Below, in pieces: positions 27,110-37,737 of a stretch of 64,000 nucleotides of DNA; within the stretch, counting starts at the first letter, position 1, and each line of letters opens with the position of its first letter. The translations under genes and the position numbers were made by a program. The notes beneath the pieces were generated by a model. That model searched no databases and was not told the origin of the DNA. It saw nothing but the letters and a program-made list of their open reading frames with translations. Location of the stretch: positions 1-64,000 of the forward strand of contig ABYL01000019.1 in assembly GCA_000173575.1 (NCBI GenBank), read 5' to 3'. Source of the stretch: Burkholderia sp. H160. Lineage in GTDB: Bacteria; Pseudomonadota; Gammaproteobacteria; Burkholderiales; Burkholderiaceae.

Positions 27110-27690
27110 TCAGACGTACGACCCGTTGGCCGGCCAGGCACGGTGCCTCCAAAAGCTGGAGGAAACTGTTCGGAAAAGTCAATGAAGCCCCGTTATGCAG
27201 TCGTACGTGGGACACGTGCTGACGGATAACCGGCATGGCCTGGTGGTGAACGCACGGGTAACGCAGGCCAACGGCTCAGCCGAGCGAGACACAGCGGCCG
27301 AGATGCTTGCGGACGCCGCGCAGTTTGCCGATGCGTCGATTACGGTAGGTGCTGACAAAAACTACGACACGGCCGGCTTCATGGCAACATGCCGCGCACA
27401 TGGCGTGACGCCGCACGTGGCGCAAAACGATGGCCGTGCGGGCGGCTCGGCCATTGACGGACGTACAACGCGCTGGCCCGGCTACGCCATCAGTCAGCGC
27501 AAGCACAAATGCATCGAGCAGGTCTTTGGCTGGAGCAGGACGGTCGGCAGGATTCGGCAGGTGATGTATCGAGGGCTGCAGCGAGTTGACGTTCGAACGA
27601 TGAGCCGCGCATCAGCGAGGTGCATTTCAACAACCTGCTAGAGCATCTTGACAGCAAAACACCTCAAAAAATCATTTCACAAAACTTACA
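27110..27690 (+). mobile_element. Degenerate IS5-family transposase remnant (C-terminal part)
   Basis: The main open part (27195-27641) reads SYVGHVLTDNRHGLVVNARV, then ADKNYDTAGFMATCRAHGVT-PHVAQN and KHKCIEQVFGWSRTVGRIRQ, the second aspartate and the E-containing helix of the DDE domain of IS5-type transposases. Upstream a different frame carries TYDPLAGQARCLQK, the preceding S-T-D-P-x-A-R-L region, so there is a frameshift near 27185; a second one near 27600 puts the tail F-N-N-L-L-E-H in another frame. The N-terminal half and clear ends are absent. Confidence 0.75.
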
Positions 27691-27831
27691 GCGTGACCGC
27701 CGGTCCACTAATTGAACGTCGTGAAGCTCCGTGCCCCCGCAACGTTTCCAGGGTTTCCAGACCGACAGCACAATTATTGGCAATACGACACGCATAGCTT
27801 TTTTCCAAATCTTTTGTTCACAGACACCATC

Positions 27832-28740
27832 ATGCTCGAACGCTTTCATCTCACCCTGATCCGCGAAGTGGACCGGCAGGGCTCGCTCACGGCAGCGTCC
27901 GGCGCGCTCCATCTGACGCAGTCGGCTCTAAGCCACACCGTCAAGAAGCTCGAGCAGCAGCTCGGCACGCCGGTCTGGGAACGCGATGGCCGCAATCTGC
28001 GCCTCACGCAGGCCGGACAATATCTGCTGTCGCTCGCCGACCGGCTGCTGCCGCAGTTCGAGCACGCCGAAGCGCGCATGAAGCAATACGCGAACGGCGA
28101 GCGCGGCACGCTGCGCATCGGCATGGAATGTCATCCGTGTTATCAGTGGCTGCTGAAGGTCGTGTCGCCTTACCTTGCGCGCTGGCCCGATGTTGATGTC
28201 GACGTCAAGCAGCGCTTCCAGTTCGGCGGCATCGGCGCGCTGTTCGGCTACGACATCGACGTGCTCGTCACGCCCGATCCGCTGAAGCGGCCCGGCCTCA
28301 GCTTCGAACCCGTGTTCGATTACGAGCAGGTGCTGGTGGTGGCCGAAGGGCATCGGCTTGCCAACGCGCGCTACGTGGAGCCTGAGCAGCTAATTGACGA
28401 AACGCTGATCTCCTATCCCGTCGACACCGATCGCCTCGACATCTACAACCAGTTCCTGCGTCCCGCCGAGGTTGCCCCGCGCCATCACAAGATGATCGAG
28501 ACCACCGACATCATGCTGCAGATGGTCGCGAGCAATCGCGGCGTGGCCGCGCTACCGCGCTGGCTCGCCGAGGAATACGCGGACCGGATGCCGGTGGTCA
28601 GCGTGAAGCTCGGCAAGAACGGTATCGCCAAACAGATTTTTCTTGGTACGCGCGAAGCGGATGCGTCGCTCGACTATTTGCATTCGTTCGTCGAGTTCGC
28701 GCGCAAGTCCGGCTGGAAGGGGTCGAAGCCGCGGCGCTGA
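27832..28740 (+). CDS. metR: MetR-type LysR regulator of methionine biosynthesis
   Basis: A 302-residue LysR protein. The HTH is GSLTAASGALHLTQSALSHT (about 16-35). The effector domain shares the MetR hallmarks IGMECHPCYQWLLKVVSPYL (Escherichia coli MetR has I-E-C-H-S-C-I-Q-W-L), VFDYEQVLVVAEGH, ISYPVDTDRLDIYNQFLRPA and MVASNRGVAALPRWLAEE. MetR activates metE with homocysteine as coregulator. The start is ATG 27832; a longer frame to 27712 is not homologous. metE lies 7.8 kb to the left in the opposite orientation, as expected for a metE-metR divergent pair, but with accessory DNA in between. Confidence 0.82.
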   Translation: MLERFHLTLIREVDRQGSLTAASGALHLTQSALSHTVKKLEQQLGTPVWERDGRNLRLTQAGQYLLSLADRLLPQFEHAEARMKQYANGERGTLRIGMECHPCYQWLLKVVSPYLARWPDVDVDVKQRFQFGGIGALFGYDIDVLVTPDPLKRPGLSFEPVFDYEQVLVVAEGHRLANARYVEPEQLIDETLISYPVDTDRLDIYNQFLRPAEVAPRHHKMIETTDIMLQMVASNRGVAALPRWLAEEYADRMPVVSVKLGKNGIAKQIFLGTREADASLDYLHSFVEFARKSGWKGSKPRR

Positions 28741-28760
28741 ACGCTGCGCAACCAGAAAGG

Positions 28761-29624
28761 TCACGCCAACTGGTCTGCCGACACCGCCGCCGTACGGCCC
28801 GCGAGCCGTTCGAATTCGTCGGCGTCGTGGCTGCAGAAAATCGCCAACGCCGGACTGGCCCGCTTCGCGAGATCGCGCAGACGGCGCTGGTTGTACAGTC
28901 GCGCGGCGCGGTCCTTGGCGAGCATCCACTGGTAGAAATGCAAACCGGGTGCGCAATGCGGGCGCTCGGGGTCGAGCTCGCCGCTATCGAAGTACGCGTC
29001 GCCCGCGAGCAGCATCCAGCCGCGATCGCCGCGCACCGCAACGCCCGCGTGACCATACGTGTGTCCTCGCAGCGGCACGAGCGCGATTTCGCTCGCGAGT
29101 TCCTCGATCGGATGCACCTTGGCGAAACCCTCCCAACGCTCGCTGTATTGCGGCGAATGCACGCGCCACATGTTCTGATACGACCACTGCTGCGGCCTGA
29201 AGCGCTGCCGGTCTAGCCAGGTCTTCTGCTGCGCCGCGTATTGGCGCTCGCTCGCGAGCATATGCACCGTCGCGTGCGGAAAGTCGTCCAGGCCGCCCGC
29301 ATGGTCGGCATCGAGGTGCGTCATCACGATGTGCCGCACGTCGGTCGGCTTGAAACCAAGCCGCTCGACCTGTCTGATCGCCGTCATTTCATTTCTGAAC
29401 TCGGGCTTCAGCATTCTCAGGAAGAATTTGCCGAGGCGCGAATGGGGATCAGCGACATCGCGCAAACCGAAGCCGGTATCGACCAGCACGAGCCCCGCCG
29501 GACTCTCGACGAGCAGACAATGGCAGATCAGATGACCGCGCCGGATCAACGAATCGGGGTGCCCGATAGACAGCTTGCCGCACAGCGGGCAACTCGAAGC
29601 GCAGTTCAGATGATGCACTTTCAT
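28761..29624 (-). CDS. Metallo-beta-lactamase-fold hydrolase
   Basis: A 287-residue MBL-superfamily protein. Metal ligands are in MTHLDADHAGGLDDF (T-H-x-x-x-D-H), in RGHTYGHAGV and in LLAGDAYFDSG (bridging Asp), with a last His in FCSHDADEFERL. The N-terminus has a C-P-L-C-G pair. The layout is like that of AHL-lactonase/glyoxalase-type hydrolases; the substrate is open. The start codon has GGGAG upstream. The gene is convergent with metR and lies 102 bases from the 3' end of the flavohaemoglobin gene on the same strand. Confidence 0.82.
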   Translation of the reverse strand: MKVHHLNCASSCPLCGKLSIGHPDSLIRRGHLICHCLLVESPAGLVLVDTGFGLRDVADPHSRLGKFFLRMLKPEFRNEMTAIRQVERLGFKPTDVRHIVMTHLDADHAGGLDDFPHATVHMLASERQYAAQQKTWLDRQRFRPQQWSYQNMWRVHSPQYSERWEGFAKVHPIEELASEIALVPLRGHTYGHAGVAVRGDRGWMLLAGDAYFDSGELDPERPHCAPGLHFYQWMLAKDRAARLYNQRRLRDLAKRASPALAIFCSHDADEFERLAGRTAAVSADQLA

Positions 29625-29726
29625 GCGGCACTCCCGGTCACAATGATTGCATCCCTGCCTGTCGCTTCCGCTACCCGCTCACGGACCATGCGACTGCTGC
29701 TGATCGTACGTCGGCAATCGTATGCG

Positions 29727-31541
<1,815 letters not shown>

Positions 31542-33899
31542 ATGCTGTCCAGAAAAACCAGAATCAATGAACATCTCTTAACCTCTATGGCTTCCGCCTG
31601 TCTGTTAGCAGCGTGCGGTGGCGGCATCGACGGTTCGCCGCCAGCGGGCGCGGGAAACAACAACTCGGAATCGTCCGGCACGACCTACAGCGGTGTCGTG
31701 GCCGCGAGCGCCTACCTGCCGGGCAGCACGACCGGCAACCCGAACATCAAGCCTGGCTATTACGCGGGCGCGACCGTGTTCATCGACACCAACGGCAATG
31801 GCGTGCTCGACGCCAGCAAGCCTTCGACGAAGACCGACGCCAACGGCCACTTCCAGTTGCAAAGCACTGTCAATGGCCAGCTCGTCGCGGACATTCCGGG
31901 CGCAGCCACGAACACGGCCACCGGCCGGGCTGTGGCCAATCACCTGATCCTGCGCGCCTCGAGCGCGCAGATCGCCGATCAGGGCACATCGAACATAGTG
32001 ATCAGCCCGATGTCCAGCGAGGTTCAGCGTCTGGTGGAAGCGAACGGCACGACCTATGCGCAGGAGAAAGCCAATCTCGCAACCCGCCTTACCGGACCGG
32101 CGCTGGGAGCGTCGAGCGCGGCCGTCACCGTCAGCGGCGCGGATGCGCTCGGCGACGTCAACCGCCTCTCGGGTACCGCGCAAAGTGCCTTGCTGTTCGA
32201 GTACAACCAGCTGACGAACCGCTACATGTATGCGGCCACCAAGCTCGACCGTCGCGACATGTACCCCGACAATCTTGCTGTCAGTGGTGGCGATCCGGCG
32301 CTGCCGCTGCTCGCCGCGGGCGGTTATCACGTGTCGGCTGCAACCGCCGTGACGCCGACCGCGACCCAGTTGCCAATCAACTTCACGCAGGCGCAGCAGG
32401 CCGCGTTCAATATCGAGGGTATTCCGCGCTACGACAACATCTTCATCATCATGATGGAGAACAAGAGCACGAATTCGATCCTTGGCTCGCCGAACGCACC
32501 GAACATCAACGCGTTGCTGGCCAGCGGCAACCAGTTCACGACCTACTATTCGACCGGCAACCCCAGCGAGCCAAACTATACGGCGCTGGGCGGCGCCGAC
32601 GATTGGGGTCTCACCGACGACAACTGGTGGGGCTGCGGCGCCGGTGCGCCCGGGACCGGCACCAGCAATGCACCGACCGACGTTGCCTTCGCGGGCGGCA
32701 CGGCTTCGGACGGAGCGCCGTTGGTCGCGACCGGCGTAACGCCGCCGCTCGATTCAACGCATCTGGCGGGCTACGGCAGCTCAAGCTGCAATGTGGGGAC
32801 CACAGCGAATCACAACGTCCAGGCGCCGAGCCTGTTCACGCTGATCTCGCAGGCGGGCCTCACGTGGCGCACCTACAGCGAGTCGATGAACCCGGGGCAG
32901 GACCCGCGTTCGGACAGCGTCGCCGATCCAGCCGTGACAGGCACGTACACGGGCGCGGGCGGTCCCGGTACGACCAGCTACGCGGTGCCGGCCGGCCTCT
33001 ACAAGACCAAGCACCATCCGGGCATGGCCTACCAGAGCACGCGCAACCTGCCTGAATTCTTCGCCAGCAACCGTACCGTCGGGGGCTCGCAATGGAGCGC
33101 GACGGCGTGGGCCAATTCGAAGGCCTACCCGATTCCGGCCGGCTACGACTACGATCAGCTCGGCACCGATCTCGCGACGGGCGACGTGGGTAACCTGAAC
33201 TTCATCATGCCCGACCAGTGCGACGACATGCACGGCGTCGGCTCTGATCCGTCGTGTACGGGCAGCAGGATGATCCAGCGCGGTGACGCCTACGTTCAGC
33301 AGCTGGTCAGCAAGATTCAGGCTTCGCCGCTGTGGAAGAACTCATTGCGCCGTGTCGCGATCGTCGTGATGTTCGACGAAGGCGCGGGTTCGAGCACCTC
33401 GTGCTGCGGCTGGAACACCTCGACGGCGAGTGGCGACCAGCCGCTGCAGCAGGGCCCGGGCGGCGCGTGGCTACCGGTGTCGACGGCCATCACGAAGTAC
33501 AGTTCCGGCAACCGCGGTCATGGCAACTCGATCTTCGCACTGGTGACGAACCAGCCGGATGCGCCCAAGGGTGTCGTCGACAGCGACTCGTACAGCCACT
33601 TCTCGTTTGTGCGAACGCTGCAGGACATGTTCCAGATCGGCGATCCGGGTAACGATGCGTCGTATCTGAGTCGTGCGAAATACACCGAGCGCTTCATCGC
33701 GCAAAACATCACGAACCTGCCGGAATTCGCGGGCAGTGCCGATACGCACTTCGACTCGGTGCGTCCGATGAACCACGCCTATGTCATTCCGCCGACCTAC
33801 ACACAGCGACTGAACCCCGGTGACGTGTCCGGCACGTCGCTCTCGACCTTGCAGGTCGGTCCGGACTCCACGCAGGCCAACGTCTGGGCACTCAGGTAA
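31542..33899 (+). CDS. Phosphoesterase-family lipoprotein (AcpA/phospholipase C-like)
   Basis: A 785-residue exported protein. The N-terminus has a signal with lipobox LLAAC (Cys about 24), then an Asn/Gly/Thr-rich linker, and a small calcium-binding-like module (GATVFIDTNGNGVLDAS). From about residue 295 the phosphoesterase domain begins with YDNIFIIMMENKSTNSIL (metal-binding E-N-x-S/T motif), later PDQCDDMHG, IVVMFDEGAG and NRGHGNSI. This family includes acid phosphatase AcpA and phospholipases C. The substrate is probably a phosphate ester at the cell surface. A hairpin and 74 bases separate it from the cytochrome c peroxidase gene, so they are likely co-transcribed. Confidence 0.88.
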   Translation: MLSRKTRINEHLLTSMASACLLAACGGGIDGSPPAGAGNNNSESSGTTYSGVVAASAYLPGSTTGNPNIKPGYYAGATVFIDTNGNGVLDASKPSTKTDANGHFQLQSTVNGQLVADIPGAATNTATGRAVANHLILRASSAQIADQGTSNIVISPMSSEVQRLVEANGTTYAQEKANLATRLTGPALGASSAAVTVSGADALGDVNRLSGTAQSALLFEYNQLTNRYMYAATKLDRRDMYPDNLAVSGGDPALPLLAAGGYHVSAATAVTPTATQLPINFTQAQQAAFNIEGIPRYDNIFIIMMENKSTNSILGSPNAPNINALLASGNQFTTYYSTGNPSEPNYTALGGADDWGLTDDNWWGCGAGAPGTGTSNAPTDVAFAGGTASDGAPLVATGVTPPLDSTHLAGYGSSSCNVGTTANHNVQAPSLFTLISQAGLTWRTYSESMNPGQDPRSDSVADPAVTGTYTGAGGPGTTSYAVPAGLYKTKHHPGMAYQSTRNLPEFFASNRTVGGSQWSATAWANSKAYPIPAGYDYDQLGTDLATGDVGNLNFIMPDQCDDMHGVGSDPSCTGSRMIQRGDAYVQQLVSKIQASPLWKNSLRRVAIVVMFDEGAGSSTSCCGWNTSTASGDQPLQQGPGGAWLPVSTAITKYSSGNRGHGNSIFALVTNQPDAPKGVVDSDSYSHFSFVRTLQDMFQIGDPGNDASYLSRAKYTERFIAQNITNLPEFAGSADTHFDSVRPMNHAYVIPPTYTQRLNPGDVSGTSLSTLQVGPDSTQANVWALR

Positions 33900-33906
33900 G
33901 CGACGC

Positions 33907-33932
33907 GCGGAAGGCAGGGCATGGCCTTCCGC
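33907..33932 (+). other. Intercistronic hairpin
   Basis: GCGGAAGGC and GCCTTCCGC flank eight bases just after the phosphoesterase stop codon. There is no U-run, so it may be an mRNA-stabilising or partial attenuation structure between the two lipoprotein genes rather than a full stop. Confidence 0.5.
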
Positions 33933-33973
33933 CTCGCTCGCTTTCCAGCAACCGCGTACGTCGGGTATTCGCC

Positions 33974-35428
33974 ATGCATAAGCTGTACGTTGGCGCGCTA
34001 TGCGCGTCCTTGCTGATCCTCGTTGCTTGCGGCGGAGGGGGCAGCGATTCTTCGCCACAGCAATCAGCGTCGGGCAATTCGTCTTCGCCGGGCTCTTCCG
34101 GCACCGACAATGCTTCATCGGCTGATTCGGGCAGCGGCACGACAGGCACGCTGAGCCTCGCAGCCCAGCTCGGCAGACAGATGTTCTTCGACACCAACCT
34201 GTCGGCCAACAAGAACATGTCCTGCGCGACCTGCCATTCGCCGCAATACGCCTACGGGCCGCCCAACAGCCTCGCTGTGCAGCTGGGTTCCGACGGCGTC
34301 TCGCCGGGCGTGCGTGCGGTGCCGTCGCTGCGCTATAAGGACATGACGCCGGCATTCGAAGACGATGCCCTGAATCCCGATGGCGTGTCGCAGAACGCGC
34401 CGGGCGGCGGCTTCATGTGGGATGGCCGCGCGGCCACGTTGGCCGACCAGGCGGCGTTGCCATTGCTCAATCCGATCGAGATGAACAACGCGTCAAAGGC
34501 CGCCGTGGTGCAAGCGGTGCAACACTCGTCGTATGCCGCGCTGTTCGAGCAGGCGTTCGGTACTGCCGTATTCGACGATCCCGATGTCGCGTTCGCCGCC
34601 ATCGGCAAGTCGCTGCAGGCTTTTCAGAGCGAGGATCCGAGCTTCCATCCGTATTCCAGCAAGTTCGATCTGTATCTCGGCAACAAGATGGGCGGCACAC
34701 TGACGGCGGCCGAATTGCGCGGCCTCGCCGTGTTCAACGACAACGGCAACTGCGCGGCCTGTCACTACCCAGGCGCTAACTTCAACGGCACGGCGGCGCT
34801 GATGACAGACTTCACGTACCAAGCACTCGGTGTGCCACGGAACGATACACAGATTCCGGACAACCCGAGCCCGATCCCTGCCAACCTGACTGCTTCGTAC
34901 TACGACTTGGGATTGCGCGGCCCGTACCGTACTGATCACTCACCGGCATCGCTGGGCGCCGCGAACAGCTACTGCGGTCTGTTCAAAGTGCCGACGTTGC
35001 GCAACGTGACAACGCGCAATGCTTTCTTCCACAACGGGGTGTTCCACTCGCTGACGCAGGTCCTGCACTTCTACAACACGCGCGATACCAACCCGGAGTA
35101 CTGGTATCCGGCGACCGGCGGCGACCCCGGCAACGTCACGCTGAACCCGTCCTATGCGCTGTTTCCCACCTACGCCTCGGGCGCGACCGTCTCGACCTTC
35201 AACGACCTGCCCGCGGCGTACCACGGCAACGTGGATGAAGAGATGCCGATGGGGACCGGCATCGGCGGCTCGAATACGCTCGGCAGCGGCACGCAGCCGC
35301 GTGCGGTCCATTCAGCCACGGCGATGACCGAGCAGGACATTCAGGACCTGGCCTGCTTCCTGAACGTGCTGACCGACGGATACCAGCCGCCCGCAACGCA
35401 ACCGACGAGCGGTACCTGTGTGAACTGA
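33974..35428 (+). CDS. Dihaem cytochrome c peroxidase / MauG-type lipoprotein
   Basis: A 484-residue protein. The signal peptide ends in the lipobox LLILVACGGG (Cys about 19), followed by a Ser/Gly-rich spacer. Two haem c sites are present, CATCH in MSCATCHSPQYAYGP and CAACH in NGNCAACHYPG, with FMWDGRA of the bacterial CCP/MauG family between them and VPTLRNVTTRNAFFHNG after. It should act in the periplasm, reducing peroxide or making protein oxidations. Its position behind the phosphoesterase lipoprotein, 74 bases away on the same strand, suggests a joint envelope function. Confidence 0.9.
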   Translation: MHKLYVGALCASLLILVACGGGGSDSSPQQSASGNSSSPGSSGTDNASSADSGSGTTGTLSLAAQLGRQMFFDTNLSANKNMSCATCHSPQYAYGPPNSLAVQLGSDGVSPGVRAVPSLRYKDMTPAFEDDALNPDGVSQNAPGGGFMWDGRAATLADQAALPLLNPIEMNNASKAAVVQAVQHSSYAALFEQAFGTAVFDDPDVAFAAIGKSLQAFQSEDPSFHPYSSKFDLYLGNKMGGTLTAAELRGLAVFNDNGNCAACHYPGANFNGTAALMTDFTYQALGVPRNDTQIPDNPSPIPANLTASYYDLGLRGPYRTDHSPASLGAANSYCGLFKVPTLRNVTTRNAFFHNGVFHSLTQVLHFYNTRDTNPEYWYPATGGDPGNVTLNPSYALFPTYASGATVSTFNDLPAAYHGNVDEEMPMGTGIGGSNTLGSGTQPRAVHSATAMTEQDIQDLACFLNVLTDGYQPPATQPTSGTCVN

Positions 35429-35502
35429 CTCCGGGACGCTGGCACGAACGATACGCCCGCCATCCACGCCGGTACGCAATGGAGACCGGCCAGCCGGACC
35501 GA

Positions 35503-36489
35503 CTAGAAACTCATCGCGAATCCGAATGACACGCCGTGCACGTTGCGTCCGAACACATATCGGACCATCGCGCGCGTGCGAGTGACGATGATGGGATACC
35601 TGCTGCTATCGAGTTCGAGGCCGACTCCCAACGACGTGAGGTCGTTGAAACCCAGCACCCCGGCGCTGTCGCCGAAATAGTGCGAGTAAGCGGCTTCGAG
35701 CACATAGCGAACGGGCCGGTCCAGCGCGTGCCAGCCGGTGGGCGCACGCCAGCGTGTCCATAGGCTCACTTGCTGGGCCATGGCCGAGCCCTGAACGGCC
35801 TCCGAAGAACTACCGAAACTGCGCAGGTAAATATCGGTTGCCCGCAATTCGGCGTCGATTTCGTAGTTCTCGCGGTAGTGCTCATAGTCGAGCATCAGGG
35901 AGCCGCCATAGCCGTAGGCATTGAGCGAGCCGCTCTCGAGGAACTGCAGGTTGCTGTCCGTGACGCGATTGAAGATCGTCTGCCCCACCTTCAGGTCACT
36001 CGAGACCCGTCCAATCGTACCGTTGAGGATCGGCCGGAATGCCAGCTCGTCCGTGATGCGGAAATCCCACCCGAGGCCGACCGTGCCACTGAAGGTATTC
36101 CACCGCGTCGGCACCGCGCGCTGCTGGGCGCCATCCGTGGCGATGAAGACCGGATCGTAGCGGCTGTAGGCCAGCGTGCCTTCCATGTACAGGGGAAACG
36201 ACCTGCTGAGCGTGAAACCGCCGCCAAATTGCGTCTGCGCGAAGCCAGGATTACCCGTCAGGCCGTTATTCACCGACAGGTTACTGGTCGTCACGTCAGG
36301 GACTGTCGTGTAGCTCATGATCGCGAGCACGGCGTCGGCATGCTGCTTGACGTTGCCGCCAACCACGGTATTGCTCGACAATTGCCCCGGCACGACCTGC
36401 GCATGCAAAGGGCATTGCAGCAAGGTCAAAAGCAGAGCAGCACACGCGCGCAATGTGCGATGTGAGCAACGCTTCCGCAGCGCAAGCAT
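35503..36489 (-). CDS. Outer-membrane beta-barrel protein
   Basis: A 328-residue protein with a signal peptide (CAALLLTLLQCPLHAQ) and a series of amphipathic strands such as FGGGFTLSRSFPLYMEGTLA and FSGTVGLGWDFRITDELAF. It ends V-S-F-G-F-A-M-S-F, with the terminal phenylalanine that the BAM machinery recognises. I do not know a specific family; size and alternation fit a 12-14-stranded autonomous barrel. The ATG 36489 is used, but a TTG six bases upstream with better-spaced GAGG is also possible. It is convergent with the cytochrome c peroxidase gene. Confidence 0.72.
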   Translation of the reverse strand: MLALRKRCSHRTLRACAALLLTLLQCPLHAQVVPGQLSSNTVVGGNVKQHADAVLAIMSYTTVPDVTTSNLSVNNGLTGNPGFAQTQFGGGFTLSRSFPLYMEGTLAYSRYDPVFIATDGAQQRAVPTRWNTFSGTVGLGWDFRITDELAFRPILNGTIGRVSSDLKVGQTIFNRVTDSNLQFLESGSLNAYGYGGSLMLDYEHYRENYEIDAELRATDIYLRSFGSSSEAVQGSAMAQQVSLWTRWRAPTGWHALDRPVRYVLEAAYSHYFGDSAGVLGFNDLTSLGVGLELDSSRYPIIVTRTRAMVRYVFGRNVHGVSFGFAMSF

Positions 36490-36851
36490 TGTCAATCAAC
36501 CTCGCCATTTGTCGACGAGATTGGAGTCTGACACTCAGCGTACCGAACGACCATGACGCCCTCCTGTCAATCGGCTGACCTGTTCGTCTTCGGCGAACTC
36601 GCCACACCGTTGTAGAAAAGCACGTCCATGCAGCTGATGCAATTGCGGCGGGCGTTGCGCCGCTCACAGCACATGGAAGGTCTGCTGCTACTATGTGATA
36701 GAAATACCCGAAGTGATGTAGTGCAGCAATACGTACATATCTTCAATCGCGTGGCAAGGTGTGCAGCAACTCGCCAGCCTCGCGCTCGGGCGTGGGACTT
36801 CGCCGTCCGCAGACGAATCCTCGCGGCCCCATTCACTGAAGGAGCGTCGTT
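36490..36851. other. Intergenic, nothing recognised
   Basis: The 362 bases between the divergent barrel-protein gene and the DUF427 gene contain both promoters by position. GAAGGAG just before 36852 is the ribosome-binding site of the DUF427 gene. No other structure seen. Confidence 0.5.
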
Positions 36852-37256
36852 ATGTCTACCCATTCGGTCCCGAACGACAAACCCGTCAAGATTCCCGGCC
36901 CCGACCATCCGATCACGATCGAGCGCCACCAAGCGCGCGTGATCGTCACGGCGGGTGGCCACGTGATCGCCGATACGCACGACGCGTTGACGCTGCGCGA
37001 AGCCCGCTACCCGGCCGTGCTCTACATCCCGCGCAAGGACGTCGACATGACGCGACTCGAACGCACGGCCCACGCGACGTACTGTCCGTACAAGGGTGAA
37101 TGCGCATACTTCTCAATTCCGTCGGCCGGCGAGCGCGGCACGAATGCGGTGTGGACCTACGAGCACCCTTACGACGCCGTCGCGCCGATCCGCGAGCACC
37201 TCGCGTTCTATCCGGACCGCGTAGATTCCATCTCGGAGCAGCCAGCCGCTCAATGA
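36852..37256 (+). CDS. DUF427-family protein
   Basis: A 134-residue protein with HPITIERHQARVIVTAGGHV, then YIPRKDVDMTRLERTAHATY and CPYKGECAYFSI, followed by AVWTYEHPYDAV and LAFYPDRVD. These are the hallmarks of DUF427, a compact beta-rich fold (two tandem copies in some bacteria, one here). The function is unknown. GAAGGAG lies eight bases before the ATG. A strong terminator about 240 bases downstream closes the unit. Confidence 0.88.
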   Translation: MSTHSVPNDKPVKIPGPDHPITIERHQARVIVTAGGHVIADTHDALTLREARYPAVLYIPRKDVDMTRLERTAHATYCPYKGECAYFSIPSAGERGTNAVWTYEHPYDAVAPIREHLAFYPDRVDSISEQPAAQ

Positions 37257-37737
37257 ACTACTCGAACTCGGCGCATAGGGTTCGACGATGGAAGGTCCGC
37301 TGACGCCGGAGAACCCATCGCCTTTGCAATACGTGAAACCCCGAGTGGCGCAGAACGATCTCGGCGCGACTTGTTCGACGCTGCCGCCGCTTCATAGTCA
37401 ATCGATCAAGGTCAGGCCCGTGCAGGTAACGGATCAGGCTTTGATTCACATACTCGGTTGACGCCAGGCGATATTTGACTACCGACTGAAAAAACGGCAC
37501 GGGCTGCAATAGCCCGTGCTTTTTTTATGCGCGACGAATCGGGTAAACCATGCTCGAAATCGATTCGCGTTCACGGCGAATGAGCCTCGAACGGATCACG
37601 CATTCCTTAACACGACCTTAAGACCTAAGCATTGCCAAATTAAAACCCCAGGTCACGCAAATGACTTTTTTTCGGGGCAAATTCGTCCCGCACTACCAAA
37701 ATTACCAAAATTCGTAGTCACACAAAAAGGACGAGAC
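37257..37737. other. Intergenic with terminator and leader of the next gene
   Basis: After the DUF427 stop about 240 bases hold nothing I recognise; then comes the intrinsic terminator (37498-37527), then about 210 AT-richer bases that lead into the phosphodiesterase gene. The leader contains the tandem repeat taccaaaat-taccaaaat (about 37695-37712), which could be a regulator site. Confidence 0.45.
37498..37527. terminator. Intrinsic terminator (usable on both strands)
   Basis: GCACGGGCT and AGCCCGTGC enclose a five-base loop and are followed by seven T; an A-run precedes the stem. It lies between DUF427 and the phosphodiesterase gene. Confidence 0.85.

Noticed and set aside
37258..37509. 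83-residue minus-strand frame starting within the terminator
   Set aside because: Start lies in the terminator stem and no ribosome-binding site is present.
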